Positions 38,748 through 47,805 are shown, counted from the stretch's first letter. The stretch is 64,000 bases of DNA from CAYFLR01 sp964343805 (GCA_964343805.1 CAYFLR010000004.1:62001-126000); one strand, 5' to 3'. Notes: a model not told the origin generated them from the letters alone. A program made the numbers and translations.

Positions 38748-40565
38748 ATGAGAAAGCAAGTGGAACAGTTGGTTAAAGAAAATTGGCACTCTCGTTCTCC
38801 ACGATTAAGACAGGATGTTTTGTCCACACTGGGTGCACTGACAGATATTTTAAAAGTTCATGATCATTTTCAAGGGGATCGTGCCGATGAAAGTCACATC
38901 AAAGATTCCTTTGGCTCGTTTGATTTTAATATGTTTAATACCCAAGATTTAGCAAAAACTTATGATCAAGTTGATAACCGGAGTACCATCCCAACAGATC
39001 GTTTTGAACGAATGAGATCCCTCAAAGAAAAACTCCAAACTGTTCAAAGTGAATTGGCAAAGGCCCCCTTTGAGTGCCAATTTTATAATTTTTCAAAAAG
39101 TAATGAGGAAGTTTTTGCCGCATTTGAAAAAAGTGCAAAACAGGTGAGTCAAGTCGTGGAACTCCTCCGAAAAGCTCGCTTAGAAATGAAAGCTCAGTTT
39201 GAGCCTGATTTTCATGACAAATTTTTTGAAAAGTTTGATTGGCGTTATTTTAAAAATGAAGAGATGGATTATCTTCCCCCATTTTTTGTATTTGGAGATC
39301 AAAAAGGTGAGTCTAGCTCTTTATTAGGAAGAATTTTAGAGATTACTACCACAGGTAAACCCATCAAACTATGTATTTTAAATAAGCAGATAGAATCTAA
39401 AAAATTAGAAGTAGGGCGAGCCTCTTCCGAAAAGAGTGATATAAATCTTGGTTTAATGGCCTTGGCACAAAGGAATACTTTTGTGTTGCAAAGCCCGGAC
39501 CTTGAGGGAGATGAAATAGAGACATACTTTAATGAAGGAATTAACTGTCCTCGTCCGGGATTATTTTCTTTTTATGACGCAGCTAATGCTGATCTTCAAC
39601 AGATGGCAAAAGTGAGTCGAAGTTTTCCTCTCTATGCTTTTTGTCCTGATAAGACAGATCACTTTGTTTCTGGTTTAAATCTAGATCATAACCCTGATGC
39701 TAAGAATATCTGGTCTTCTCATAAAATAGACTATCTATCTATGGAAGGGAAACCGGTTCAAATGATTTTCCCTCCAACCTTTGCAGATTTTGCTCTGGCT
39801 TCTGGTAGCTATAAAGATCAATTTGAGTTGCTCGACGATGATTTGGTGGAAAGTGCTCAGATTTTACTCGCTGAGTATTTAGCAAAATCGAATTTGGAGC
39901 GAAGAAATTTAGTTCCTTTTGTGTATGGGGTTGATAAAAATAAACAGTTAAGAAAATACCGTCCATCAAAATCAATTCTGGCTATGACAGTCTCTAAAAT
40001 GAAAGCATGGCAGGCACTACAAGAAGTTGCCGGTATAGGAAATCCCTTTGTAAAAGCGGCTGTTTCTTCCACTAAGAAACAGATGGAAGAAAAGCAAAAA
40101 GCCGCTTTAGAATCCCAAAGGGAAGAGATGGAAAAAACCCTGCTCGATCGAGAGCAAAAGGCTGTGAATACTGCCATGCGCAATGTGGCTCTGCAATTGA
40201 CAGGTTTGGAGGAGTTAGGAGATCTATCTGGAATGAACTTATCTTCTTCTAGTAGTTCTCCTGCTTCAAGTACTCCTGCTGCATCCAAAGCTCCTGTGCC
40301 TGCAGAAGAACCTGTGAGTGATGAACTCTGGATTGAAACAGCTTTATGCACCACCTGTGATGAATGTACCTCTATTAATAAGAATATCTTTGTCTATAAT
40401 TCTGATAAAAAAGCCATTGTCAAAGATCCTAAAGGTGGTCCTTATAAAGATATTGTGAAGGCCGCTGAAAAATGTTCAGCTCGGATTATTCATCCCGGTG
40501 CTCCTCATGATCCGAATGAGAAAGGTTTAGACAAACTCATCAAACGAGCCGAAAAGTATCAATAA
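38748..40565 (+). CDS. Degenerate TPP-domain/ferredoxin protein, paralogue of the giant's C-terminal third
   Basis: I know no described family for this 605-residue protein. Residues from about 130 onward parallel the C-terminal third of the giant protein at 26730-31514: LPPFFVFGD matches CPPILVMGG, GKPIKLCILNKQIES matches GRPIKLLCLNTQIAS, and FADFALASG matches VADFALSQG. A predicted coiled-coil (about 440-485), a Ser/Ala/Pro linker and a C-terminal ferredoxin module (CTTCDEC, about residue 534; AEKC about 40 residues later) follow. The thiamine metal motif is not conserved, so catalysis is unlikely. It closes the rnf-kor gene run, 32 bases after korB, and may be an electron carrier between KorAB and Rnf; that is inference. 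Confidence 0.7.
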   Translation: MRKQVEQLVKENWHSRSPRLRQDVLSTLGALTDILKVHDHFQGDRADESHIKDSFGSFDFNMFNTQDLAKTYDQVDNRSTIPTDRFERMRSLKEKLQTVQSELAKAPFECQFYNFSKSNEEVFAAFEKSAKQVSQVVELLRKARLEMKAQFEPDFHDKFFEKFDWRYFKNEEMDYLPPFFVFGDQKGESSSLLGRILEITTTGKPIKLCILNKQIESKKLEVGRASSEKSDINLGLMALAQRNTFVLQSPDLEGDEIETYFNEGINCPRPGLFSFYDAANADLQQMAKVSRSFPLYAFCPDKTDHFVSGLNLDHNPDAKNIWSSHKIDYLSMEGKPVQMIFPPTFADFALASGSYKDQFELLDDDLVESAQILLAEYLAKSNLERRNLVPFVYGVDKNKQLRKYRPSKSILAMTVSKMKAWQALQEVAGIGNPFVKAAVSSTKKQMEEKQKAALESQREEMEKTLLDREQKAVNTAMRNVALQLTGLEELGDLSGMNLSSSSSSPASSTPAASKAPVPAEEPVSDELWIETALCTTCDECTSINKNIFVYNSDKKAIVKDPKGGPYKDIVKAAEKCSARIIHPGAPHDPNEKGLDKLIKRAEKYQ

Positions 40566-40590
40566 AACAATTTTTTTGGGGGGGATGGGA

Positions 40591-42504
40591 TTAGAAGAAG
40601 GTTATTTCATCTAAATCCATTTGCTCTTCGGGCTCTTGTTCTTCCATGGCCAGTTGGAACGAATAGGCACTTTGCTCAATGACAGTGACCAGTTTTTGGC
40701 GGATAAGTGGGATCATTTCTTCATGAGGGATTTTATCTTCCCAAAGTTGTATTTCATTAATGCGGTGATCCATCAGTTGATTTACTAAATCATGGGACAT
40801 AAGGGCTACGATGGCTCGACTTTGGTCGTTTTCCACATCTTCTAACATTTTAATAGCCTGTTTGATAAGGTGGGGCCCATATCCTTTTTTATCCCATGTG
40901 AGCAGGCAGTCTAGCTGGAGGTTTTTATATTGTTCTTTTGAGAGTTTGGTTTTTCTATCTAATATATCTTTGATGATGGGATGGTTTTTTACAAATTTAA
41001 GTCGTTCTTGCACATCAAAAGTTTGACTTAAAATATTTATCCAATACTGACCTTTCTCTTCGATTTCCTTATGTTCAAGATAAAATATTTTCTTAATGAC
41101 TCCAAAACAAAATAAAATAAACTCCTGTACATTAGTATCATTCATGTCGGTAGCTAGGAATTCTGCCTCTTTTTCAATTATTTTGTAGGATTGAAGAATT
41201 CGAACCACTCCGGTGGTGGTGGCTGTTTTGGTTTTGACATACTCTGCAAAGTCATCTCGTTGGATATTAGTTTCGCCTCTTTCGAGACGAAGTTTTTTAA
41301 GAGAAATTAATGAGATGATATCGTGAATGTCTTTGAAAAACTGTAGCACTCCGTCGTAGGATTGAATTATATGGGGGACAATATCTTCTCGATCTATGGG
41401 GACAAAAGGGTAGTCGGGTATGATTTCTTTGATGGCTTTATCAAAATTATCTATTCTAGCCATCATTTGTGAGCATTGGTCCAACACGGTTTCGCGCGTC
41501 ATGTACATTTCAATATAGGCATTTTTATTGACGGTTTCGAAAAACTCGAAATAAAGAGTGGACAGCTGCTCTAAGCTCATGGGCAATCTTGGTACTGCAA
41601 AGTTAAGCCATGTCTCTAGATTGCAGGCTAATTCTAGTTTTTTATCTGGATTGACGGTTTTTTTATTTAAAAAATGGAGGACGGATTGAACCGTCGTGGT
41701 TTCGTCAGCAAAAAAGAGCGAGCTGAATTCATTGGTCTCTCGATTGAATACCGGAACACTAAAACTAGCAATTTGGATATTCTCACCAAAGAGATGAGGC
41801 ATCATATTAAAAAATTCAATGAGCTCGGGAGGGCAGTTAGAAAATAAGAAGAACTTTGTTTTTCCAAAAACCTCGTTAAAACGACTCCAGGCTTTAATAC
41901 CTTCCACATTTATAAAATTTACTTTTTTCCAGTTCACCTCTATTATTTCTTGTTCAGGAGGGGTGAGAATGGCAATTCGTTCAAAACAGGAGTTATCATT
42001 GACCGCTCCTTCCAGAGCAATTTTCTTGTCTACCAGCGATAAGCCCAATCGTCCTGTTTTTACTTTAAATTGAACTTTATCTTTATTTTGATTTGAGAGA
42101 AGGCCTCTTTTTTTATAGCCAATGAGTTGCAAGATTGTTTTACGATCTAGAGGTTTCTCTAGCCAAGCGACAAATCCAACCTGTTTAGACACCCCCCTGT
42201 TATTCGCATTGAAACCGTCACACAACATGACAAGTGAAAGATCATTAGTCTTTTCTTTTATCATTTGACCTAGCCGGACTGCGGAGATGCCGGGGAGGTC
42301 ATCATCTATGAATATCAAATTGTTCTTATCTAATAAGCTTTTGTCATGGATAAGTGATTTAAGAAATTCAATTTCATTCTCAAAGAGATAGAGTTTATCC
42401 GGGAGCACCCTTGTGAGTGTTTTAAAGGTGTTTTGAACAATCGGATCGTCATCTATTACTATAAGATTGACCTTAGATATTGAGGTATTCACCATGGACG
42501 CCAT
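40591..42504 (-). CDS. Response-regulator-like protein with receiver domain and long helical C terminus
   Basis: Residues 10-130 of this 637-residue protein form a receiver domain: NLIVIDDDP supplies the acidic pocket, FIDDDLPG the phospho-accepting aspartate, and WLEKPLD the conserved lysine. The next region (about 145-300) looks like a beta-rich domain with NFINVEGIKAWSRF, reminiscent of STAS-like folds. The last 330 residues are mostly charged helices with no recognised output domain. No DNA-binding or enzyme motif is seen. It is convergent with the Kor/ferredoxin cluster and divergent from the TMEM43-like gene. Function is unknown beyond probable phosphorelay input. Confidence 0.6.
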   Translation of the reverse strand: MASMVNTSISKVNLIVIDDDPIVQNTFKTLTRVLPDKLYLFENEIEFLKSLIHDKSLLDKNNLIFIDDDLPGISAVRLGQMIKEKTNDLSLVMLCDGFNANNRGVSKQVGFVAWLEKPLDRKTILQLIGYKKRGLLSNQNKDKVQFKVKTGRLGLSLVDKKIALEGAVNDNSCFERIAILTPPEQEIIEVNWKKVNFINVEGIKAWSRFNEVFGKTKFFLFSNCPPELIEFFNMMPHLFGENIQIASFSVPVFNRETNEFSSLFFADETTTVQSVLHFLNKKTVNPDKKLELACNLETWLNFAVPRLPMSLEQLSTLYFEFFETVNKNAYIEMYMTRETVLDQCSQMMARIDNFDKAIKEIIPDYPFVPIDREDIVPHIIQSYDGVLQFFKDIHDIISLISLKKLRLERGETNIQRDDFAEYVKTKTATTTGVVRILQSYKIIEKEAEFLATDMNDTNVQEFILFCFGVIKKIFYLEHKEIEEKGQYWINILSQTFDVQERLKFVKNHPIIKDILDRKTKLSKEQYKNLQLDCLLTWDKKGYGPHLIKQAIKMLEDVENDQSRAIVALMSHDLVNQLMDHRINEIQLWEDKIPHEEMIPLIRQKLVTVIEQSAYSFQLAMEEQEPEEQMDLDEITFF

Positions 42505-42766
42505 ATTTCAATAGAAGTTAGTAATCAGTAGGACCTATTTTAATGAATTTAGTAGATTATTTCAATCATTGACCGGAAATGGTTCTGAAAAATACCCTCA
42601 AAACAAAAAGATAGCTCTCTTAGAATAGATTATCAGGGATTTTGGATAATTCTATTTAAACTTTCGATTCACTTCAAGGCTTGAGTATATGGGTAGACAG
42701 CGGTTTTCTAAAGGAAATAGATCCTTTGGCCGACAAAATAGAAAAAATCAAAGTGAGGAGTTTCGA

Positions 42767-43951
42767 ATGGTTGTTGAAGTAGAACATGAAGGTTTTTTTT
42801 CAAGGATAATGGACTCAATTAAAGGTTTTGGGAGTGGGTTTTTACTGTTTATCTTTAGCTTCATGTTGCTGTGGTGGAATGAAGGCAATATCGTAGATGA
42901 AAAGGCCTCGCTTCGGGAGATGCAAAAGAAAATGGTGATTGCAGATGGTCAAAATGTGGCTCCTGATCTCACCGGTAAAGTAGTTTATGTGAATGATTAT
43001 CTTGAAAGTGAAGAAAAACTCAGTGATAAGTTTATGTTACTGCCCGATGCCTACCTTAAATTGAAAAGAAAAGTTGAAATGTTTCAATATGTTGAAAAAG
43101 TTACTAAGAGCTCTCGTAAAAAGATGGGCGGTGGGAAGACCACCCGGAAAGAGTATTATTATGAAGAAAGATGGAAAGAGGGGCGGGAGGCATCAGAAGA
43201 ATTCAGAGATGATTCTTATAAAAACCCAAAGCCAAAATGGAATAGCGAGGTTTTTACGGTGAAAGAGGGATATTTAGGAGCTTATGATGCCACAACCGTA
43301 TTGGAGAACTTAAATCCTAGGGAGCAGGTGGAATTGACTTGGACCAAAATTTCCCGAAAATACCGTAAAACGGTGGGGATGCAAGATAACTATCTTTACT
43401 ATCCAAAAAAAGCCCTCAGTGACCCTCAGGTGGGAGATATGAGGGTCTCCTATTATGCTGTGTTGGCAGATGATTATAGTGTGGTCGGGGTCCAAAGCAG
43501 TCAAGGAGAACTGAGGCCCTATGAAGCAAGAAATGGAAAAATCCAATTCTTAGTACAAGCCGGTAATATTGATGGAAAAAGGATGTTTGAAAAAGCCTTA
43601 AAAAAAGAAGGGAGGGTGGCAATGATCCTTCGCCTTGTGGGTTGGATTATCATGCTGGTGGGTATCTTTCTCATGTTAGAGCCATTTGCCGTTGTGGCTG
43701 ATATTATTCCTATTTTAGGAAGTTTAGGGCGAGTGGCCACCTTTTTGTTTTCTTTTGTGACTTCCTTTATATTATCTGCCATTACAATTATAGTGGGAAT
43801 GATTGCCCACAATCCCATCGTGTTAGGGGCAGTCATTGGTGTGAGTCTCATTGGTTTAGTTTTTTACTTCAAAGGTCGTTACGATAAAGTGGCAACTAAA
43901 AAACCTTCTCTAAATGGCAGATCCACTGCAGGCAAAAACTTTGCAGCCTGA
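42767..43951 (+). CDS. TMEM43-family membrane protein
   Basis: This protein matches the TMEM43 (LUMA) family in outline: an N-terminal membrane helix ending in LLWWNEGNIV, a large hydrophilic loop, and three or four C-terminal helices starting at LRLVGWIIMLVGIFLMLEPF. The loop contains the typical short segments AYDATTVLENL and VGDMRVSYYAV. The ATG at 42767 has a well-placed GAGGAG (42755-42760). An earlier in-frame ATG at 42689 would add 26 basic residues and lacks a good ribosome site. Bacterial members are uncharacterised. Confidence 0.7.
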   Translation: MVVEVEHEGFFSRIMDSIKGFGSGFLLFIFSFMLLWWNEGNIVDEKASLREMQKKMVIADGQNVAPDLTGKVVYVNDYLESEEKLSDKFMLLPDAYLKLKRKVEMFQYVEKVTKSSRKKMGGGKTTRKEYYYEERWKEGREASEEFRDDSYKNPKPKWNSEVFTVKEGYLGAYDATTVLENLNPREQVELTWTKISRKYRKTVGMQDNYLYYPKKALSDPQVGDMRVSYYAVLADDYSVVGVQSSQGELRPYEARNGKIQFLVQAGNIDGKRMFEKALKKEGRVAMILRLVGWIIMLVGIFLMLEPFAVVADIIPILGSLGRVATFLFSFVTSFILSAITIIVGMIAHNPIVLGAVIGVSLIGLVFYFKGRYDKVATKKPSLNGRSTAGKNFAA

Positions 43952-44095
43952 CCCTTTCTTCATTTTGCTCATGTGGGGCGGTTTGGTCCCATGTTTCGAC
44001 CTATTTTTGCGACAAAATTGGCAAAAAACCAATGTAAAAATAATCAAAAATTAAAAATAATTAAAAAAATAAATAATAACATATGGATAAAAACA

Positions 44096-44111
44096 TGGCA
44101 TGCTCTTTGCT
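44096..44111 (+). promoter_or_regulatory. Sigma-54 promoter upstream of the FlgM-like gene
   Basis: TGGCAT-N5-TTGCT has the invariant GG and GC separated by exactly ten bases, the sigma-54 (-24/-12) arrangement. The predicted start of transcription is about 44123, some 60 bases before the small gene. The preceding 55 bases are almost pure A+T, as is common for IHF-bent upstream regions. Confidence 0.7.
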
Positions 44112-44184
44112 AAGTAGAGGGGCAACTGAAGTGATCTAAGGAAAAACCCTTTGATTACTTAATCTTAAAAACAAGGAGAAGGCC

Positions 44185-44472
44185 ATGTTGAATCAAATAG
44201 CTTTAGCAAATAGTTTAGTAGACAGATCTCACCTAAGTTCACAAAATGCAGTTCACTATCGCTCCTATGAAATAGAAGTTCAGAAAATCAAAGGTGGCTA
44301 TAAGGTGGATCAACCAAGTTTAATTATAAAAACAAAGAAATTGATCAAAGATATCCTTAGCAAAATTGATCTAAAACTTTCTAAAACCAAAGAGTTACTG
44401 TGGATGGAAAACCGTTACCAGCGGACTGAAATGACGGACTTGGATGCTTATCATCACCTCACTTTAGTGTAA
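44185..44472 (+). CDS. Small protein, possible FlgM-like anti-sigma-28 factor
   Basis: This 95-residue protein has an AAGGAG ribosome site. Its length and the segment VQKIKGGYKVDQPSLI resemble the conserved core of FlgM (a helix, then G-x-Y-K-V-D and a hydrophobic helix), and the rest is polar and probably flexible. FlgM holds the flagellar sigma factor FliA inactive until the hook is complete. A FliA gene lies 1.2 kb away and both genes have sigma-54 promoters, which supports the idea. The match is short and by eye, so another small regulator remains possible. Confidence 0.45.
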   Translation: MLNQIALANSLVDRSHLSSQNAVHYRSYEIEVQKIKGGYKVDQPSLIIKTKKLIKDILSKIDLKLSKTKELLWMENRYQRTEMTDLDAYHHLTLV

Positions 44473-44475
44473 ACT

Positions 44476-45579
44476 TCAATTTTCTGGAGAGTAACTCTCT
44501 ACCTTATTTACCAGGCTCAACTTGAGCCTGGGATTTCTATATCGTCTAAAGTAGAAGGTGGGAGTTGTTTTAGTCATTATCCAATTGATCCATTTAAATC
44601 CGGTCAAAAAATAAAACAGATAATAACTACTGAAAATCACAAAGTAGACAAAAAGAAAATCCAGAGCTCCTTTGAATAGGGAAGAATTCAAAAAAGAAGA
44701 TGCGAATTGCAGTCTGTTCATCCAGCTAATAAAGATACTAGAAACAGGAATAACCGTACAAAACTGAACAAAAATAAACCAAGGGTGACTCGCCTCTATG
44801 GCCCGTTTGGGGCAAATAGCCATACAGCGCATACAGCTTTCACAATGATAAGTCCAAAAGGGCCGAGAGCTGTTGTTACCGACCATCTTGATGGCCTGGC
44901 AGGGGCAATTTTTTGCACAGATAGAACATCCATCACAGTTGAAGTTGGCAAAAAAGACTTTCGAAAGAGCAAACCTGGCCAAAATAATGTACATAAAGGA
45001 AATGGGAAGAAGTAAGATTCCAAAGAGCAGTTCATAGGTATTATTGATACTGAAAAAGTGGCTATTACCATTGAGAATTGTAGTAATAAACTTATTAACT
45101 CGCTGCTTAGCACGCTGATAAATTATTTGCGAATTAGAGGAGGAGATTCCCCAGTGAGCCGCAATCCAATTGGAAGGCATATCCACACTGTAAAGACCTT
45201 TAACTTTATAACCTTTATACTTCAATAAAATAGCTGTAATAAATGTAGAACTGCCACTCATTCCGGGCATAAAAAAGGGGCCCAGCTTCCAACCTGCTCG
45301 GGCGGCAATAACTACGGCATGAATGTTTTTGATACGGGGTAAAAAAAGGCACCATTTTAAAACCGCCCAAATGAGGGTGAATCCGTGGGGGGGCATCACT
45401 ATAACCATTAATGTGTCATTGGTATCATAGTGTTCAAATTTACATTCGTCCGTTTTTTCGATGGGAAGAAGAGATCCTTTGAAGGAGTGGGATTTAAAGA
45501 TCTCTTTGAGCCATTGACTCACCTGAAAACAGTTTCCAGTGCCGGTGGAGTAAAACTGAAGTATCCTTGTGTAATTCAT
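44476..45579 (-). CDS. EFR1-type flavodoxin/ferredoxin membrane protein
   Basis: This 367-residue protein has an N-terminal flavodoxin-like region (FYSTGTGNCFQVSQWLKE), a hydrophobic stretch, two ferredoxin clusters (CDGCSICAKNCPCQAI and CESCMRCMAICPKRAIEA) and more hydrophobic helices at the end. The layout matches EFR1-type ferredoxin proteins, which are annotated as likely electron carriers without a fixed partner. It is transcribed in the same direction as fliA and ends three bases from the convergent FlgM-like gene. Its substrate is unknown. Confidence 0.7.
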   Translation of the reverse strand: MNYTRILQFYSTGTGNCFQVSQWLKEIFKSHSFKGSLLPIEKTDECKFEHYDTNDTLMVIVMPPHGFTLIWAVLKWCLFLPRIKNIHAVVIAARAGWKLGPFFMPGMSGSSTFITAILLKYKGYKVKGLYSVDMPSNWIAAHWGISSSNSQIIYQRAKQRVNKFITTILNGNSHFFSINNTYELLFGILLLPISFMYIILARFALSKVFFANFNCDGCSICAKNCPCQAIKMVGNNSSRPFWTYHCESCMRCMAICPKRAIEASHPWFIFVQFCTVIPVSSIFISWMNRLQFASSFLNSSLFKGALDFLFVYFVIFSSYYLFYFLTGFKWINWIMTKTTPTFYFRRYRNPRLKLSLVNKVESYSPEN

Positions 45580-45623
45580 AGCTTACGCTATATCATAAAA
45601 TAGGAAAGGGAACCAGAGGTTAA

Positions 45624-46403
45624 TTAGGCGGCGAGAGAGACGAAATCCATTTCGTCATTTTCAGAAATCAGGTTACGGATGGTTTCAATGGCTTTTTGGT
45701 GAAGTTGGCAAACGCGAGATTCAGTTAATTCTAGGACTTGAGCGATTTCACGGAGGTTGAGGCTTTCAAAGTAGTAAAGGGTCAGAGCAATTCTTTGGTT
45801 TTCTGGAAGTTCCTCTAAACAATCTGCCAGTTTTTGTTTCATCTCTTTGTTAAGTAGTTCACTGTCAGGGCGGGGCTTGTTGGTATCAGGGATAGAATCT
45901 TTAATGGTGGTGCTTTCATAGTTATCGTTCAGACTGGGTTGATCAAGAGAAATAAGATGGGGGCGAACAGCATTTTTTCTTAAGGTATGGAATTCATTCT
46001 TACTCAGTTTCAGTTCACTACGGACCTCTTCTTGGGAAACGGGGCGGTTGTGTTTTTGTTCTAAATGGCGGGTTGCTTTCAGTAGGACTTTCTGCTTTTG
46101 ACGGACATTCCGTGACACAATGTCTAGGGAGCGGAGTTCATCTAAAATAGAGCCACGAATTCGATATTCAGCATATCTTTTGAAGGTGGTCTTCTGGGTG
46201 GGATCAAACTTATCAATGGCATCGAGTAGACCCAAGGTAGCAACTGAGACTAAATCATCTAATTCAATGCTAGGGGGGAGTTTAGCAGCGTAGCTTGCGG
46301 CAATCATGCGAATTAAGGGAGCGTATTCATTCACGACTTGGTCTTTATGATGTTTATGACATTCAGTGTCGGTGTAAAAGTTTTTCATAAGTAGTCGTTT
46401 CAT
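45624..46403 (-). CDS. fliA: RNA polymerase sigma-28 factor FliA (flagellar type)
   Basis: This 259-residue sigma factor has region 2 (LVSVATLGLLDAIDKFDP, FKRYAEYRIRGSILDELRSLD), region 3 (PVSQEEVRSELKLS) and region 4 (ALTLYYFESLNLREIAQVLELTESRVCQLHQKAI), the FliA/WhiG pattern. The ATG at 46403 follows a strong AAGGAGGAAGG; a longer frame to 46511 runs across the promoter and is unlikely. A perfect sigma-54 promoter lies 53 bases upstream, consistent with a hierarchy in which sigma-54 drives the late flagellar sigma factor. No flagellar structural genes are in this window. Confidence 0.92.
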   Translation of the reverse strand: MKRLLMKNFYTDTECHKHHKDQVVNEYAPLIRMIAASYAAKLPPSIELDDLVSVATLGLLDAIDKFDPTQKTTFKRYAEYRIRGSILDELRSLDIVSRNVRQKQKVLLKATRHLEQKHNRPVSQEEVRSELKLSKNEFHTLRKNAVRPHLISLDQPSLNDNYESTTIKDSIPDTNKPRPDSELLNKEMKQKLADCLEELPENQRIALTLYYFESLNLREIAQVLELTESRVCQLHQKAIETIRNLISENDEMDFVSLAA

Positions 46404-46455
46404 AACCTTCCTCCTTCGTCCTGGGACGAATTTTGTATGCTTGAGTGAATTATAT

Positions 46456-46471
46456 AGCAAGAGTTGTGCCA
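46456..46471 (-). promoter_or_regulatory. Sigma-54 promoter of fliA
   Basis: Read on the minus strand the site is TGGCAC-N5-TTGCT, an exact match to the -24/-12 consensus with GG and GC ten bases apart. Transcription should begin near 46444, about 40 bases before the fliA ATG. Confidence 0.8.
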
Positions 46472-46626
46472 TAATTGGAAAAATGTATAATTTTAATTGG
46501 TTAAATTCCAATGGGGCTTAGTTGGGGTTTTTTCCCCTTAAAATTGCCAAGAAAGTGGTCGCTTTAATCATCTGTTTGTGGTTTTTTTACCGCATACATT
46601 GTTGGCATTTCAAGGCAAGGGGCAAA

Positions 46627-47790
46627 TTACTGGTAGCATTTGGATTGCTTGATCTGATCTATGGCACGGTCAATATTGCTAGTGGATGTGGCATAGGAAA
46701 ATCTGATATAACCTTCTCCCCCAGGTCCAAAAGCGGTACCCGGCAGGCAGCAAACTCCCGCTTCATAGAGAATTTTATCTGCCATTTCTCTCGAAGAGAG
46801 GCCGGTTTTCTTAATATTTGCAAAAGCATAGAAAGCACCTAGGGGAGTTTTGCAACTAAATCCTGGAATTGAATTCAAACCAGCTACAATGGCATCTCTT
46901 CTCTTTTTGAAAGTGACCATCATCTCTTTGAGAGGGGCTTGTGTTCCAGTAAGTGCTGTAATTCCTGCATGTTGAACAAAGGTGGTGGTGCAGGAGAGGG
47001 CGTTTATCATGAGCAAACCCATTTTCTCCATCAGTGAGCTTGGACCCACTAGGTAGCCTAAACGCCAACCGGTCATGGCATAGGCTTTAGAGAATCCATC
47101 CAATAGGATACACTGTTTTTCACAGTGATCATAATTGGTTACACTATGAAATTTCCCTTCATAAAGCATTTTGGAGTAGATTTCATCAGATAGAATGAAA
47201 AATCCATGTTTTTCGGCTAAGGAGGAGATTTGATCCAATTCATCTCGTGTCATAACCGAGCCGGTGGGATTCTGCGGGCTATTGAGAATGAGAAGTTTGG
47301 TCTTATTAGTTACAGCCTTAGCTATGTCTTCGGGCTGCATGCGAAAGTGATTTTCCTCTTTTAAAACAACTGGTTTTGGAGTTGCCTGCAGATAGGTGGC
47401 TACCGAACCATAAGTTGGAAAACCGGGATCAGGGAAAATAACCTCATCTCCTTTTTCCAAGAGGGCTAGCATGGTGAAAAAAATCCCTGGCTTGGCTCCT
47501 GGAAGGATGAGAATTTGATCTTCACTAGGTTTATAGCCGTGAGTTTGCTCTATTTCAGCCGCTATGACCTGTTTCAGACCCAAAACACCGGTGGCATTCA
47601 CATAGCCTGTTAAATTATCCTCGATGGCAGCAAATGCCGCCTTCTTGATGTGATCCGGGGTGGGAAAGTCGGGTTGTCCTATTTCAAAGTGAAGGATCTT
47701 TTTTCCTTCTCGTTCCAACTTTTCGGCTTTGGCTAGATATTCAAAAGCCCCTTCCCCTTGAATCAAATTGATATTTTTAGCAGGATCCAT
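46627..47790 (-). CDS. Pyridoxal-phosphate aminotransferase, class I/II
   Basis: This 387-residue fold-type I aminotransferase has FEIGQPDFPTPDHI, ILNSPQNPTGSVM, FFILSDEIYSKML (PLP-binding Asp and Tyr) and SKAYAMTGWRLGY with the Schiff-base lysine, ending with RFSYATS. It resembles aspartate or aromatic aminotransferases of the I-gamma group. The preferred ATG at 47790 has AGGTGA five bases upstream. It is the last gene of a four-gene minus-strand run with thrC, so it may supply or use an amino acid related to the aspartate family. Confidence 0.85.
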   Translation of the reverse strand: MDPAKNINLIQGEGAFEYLAKAEKLEREGKKILHFEIGQPDFPTPDHIKKAAFAAIEDNLTGYVNATGVLGLKQVIAAEIEQTHGYKPSEDQILILPGAKPGIFFTMLALLEKGDEVIFPDPGFPTYGSVATYLQATPKPVVLKEENHFRMQPEDIAKAVTNKTKLLILNSPQNPTGSVMTRDELDQISSLAEKHGFFILSDEIYSKMLYEGKFHSVTNYDHCEKQCILLDGFSKAYAMTGWRLGYLVGPSSLMEKMGLLMINALSCTTTFVQHAGITALTGTQAPLKEMMVTFKKRRDAIVAGLNSIPGFSCKTPLGAFYAFANIKKTGLSSREMADKILYEAGVCCLPGTAFGPGGEGYIRFSYATSTSNIDRAIDQIKQSKCYQ

Positions 47791-47805
47791 GAAGTCACCT
47801 ATCAT

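Noticed and set aside
39857..40354. 165-residue open frame on the minus strand
   Set aside because: It lies wholly antisense to the 605-residue ferredoxin protein, whose codon pattern and homology to the giant are clear; the antisense product shows no motif.
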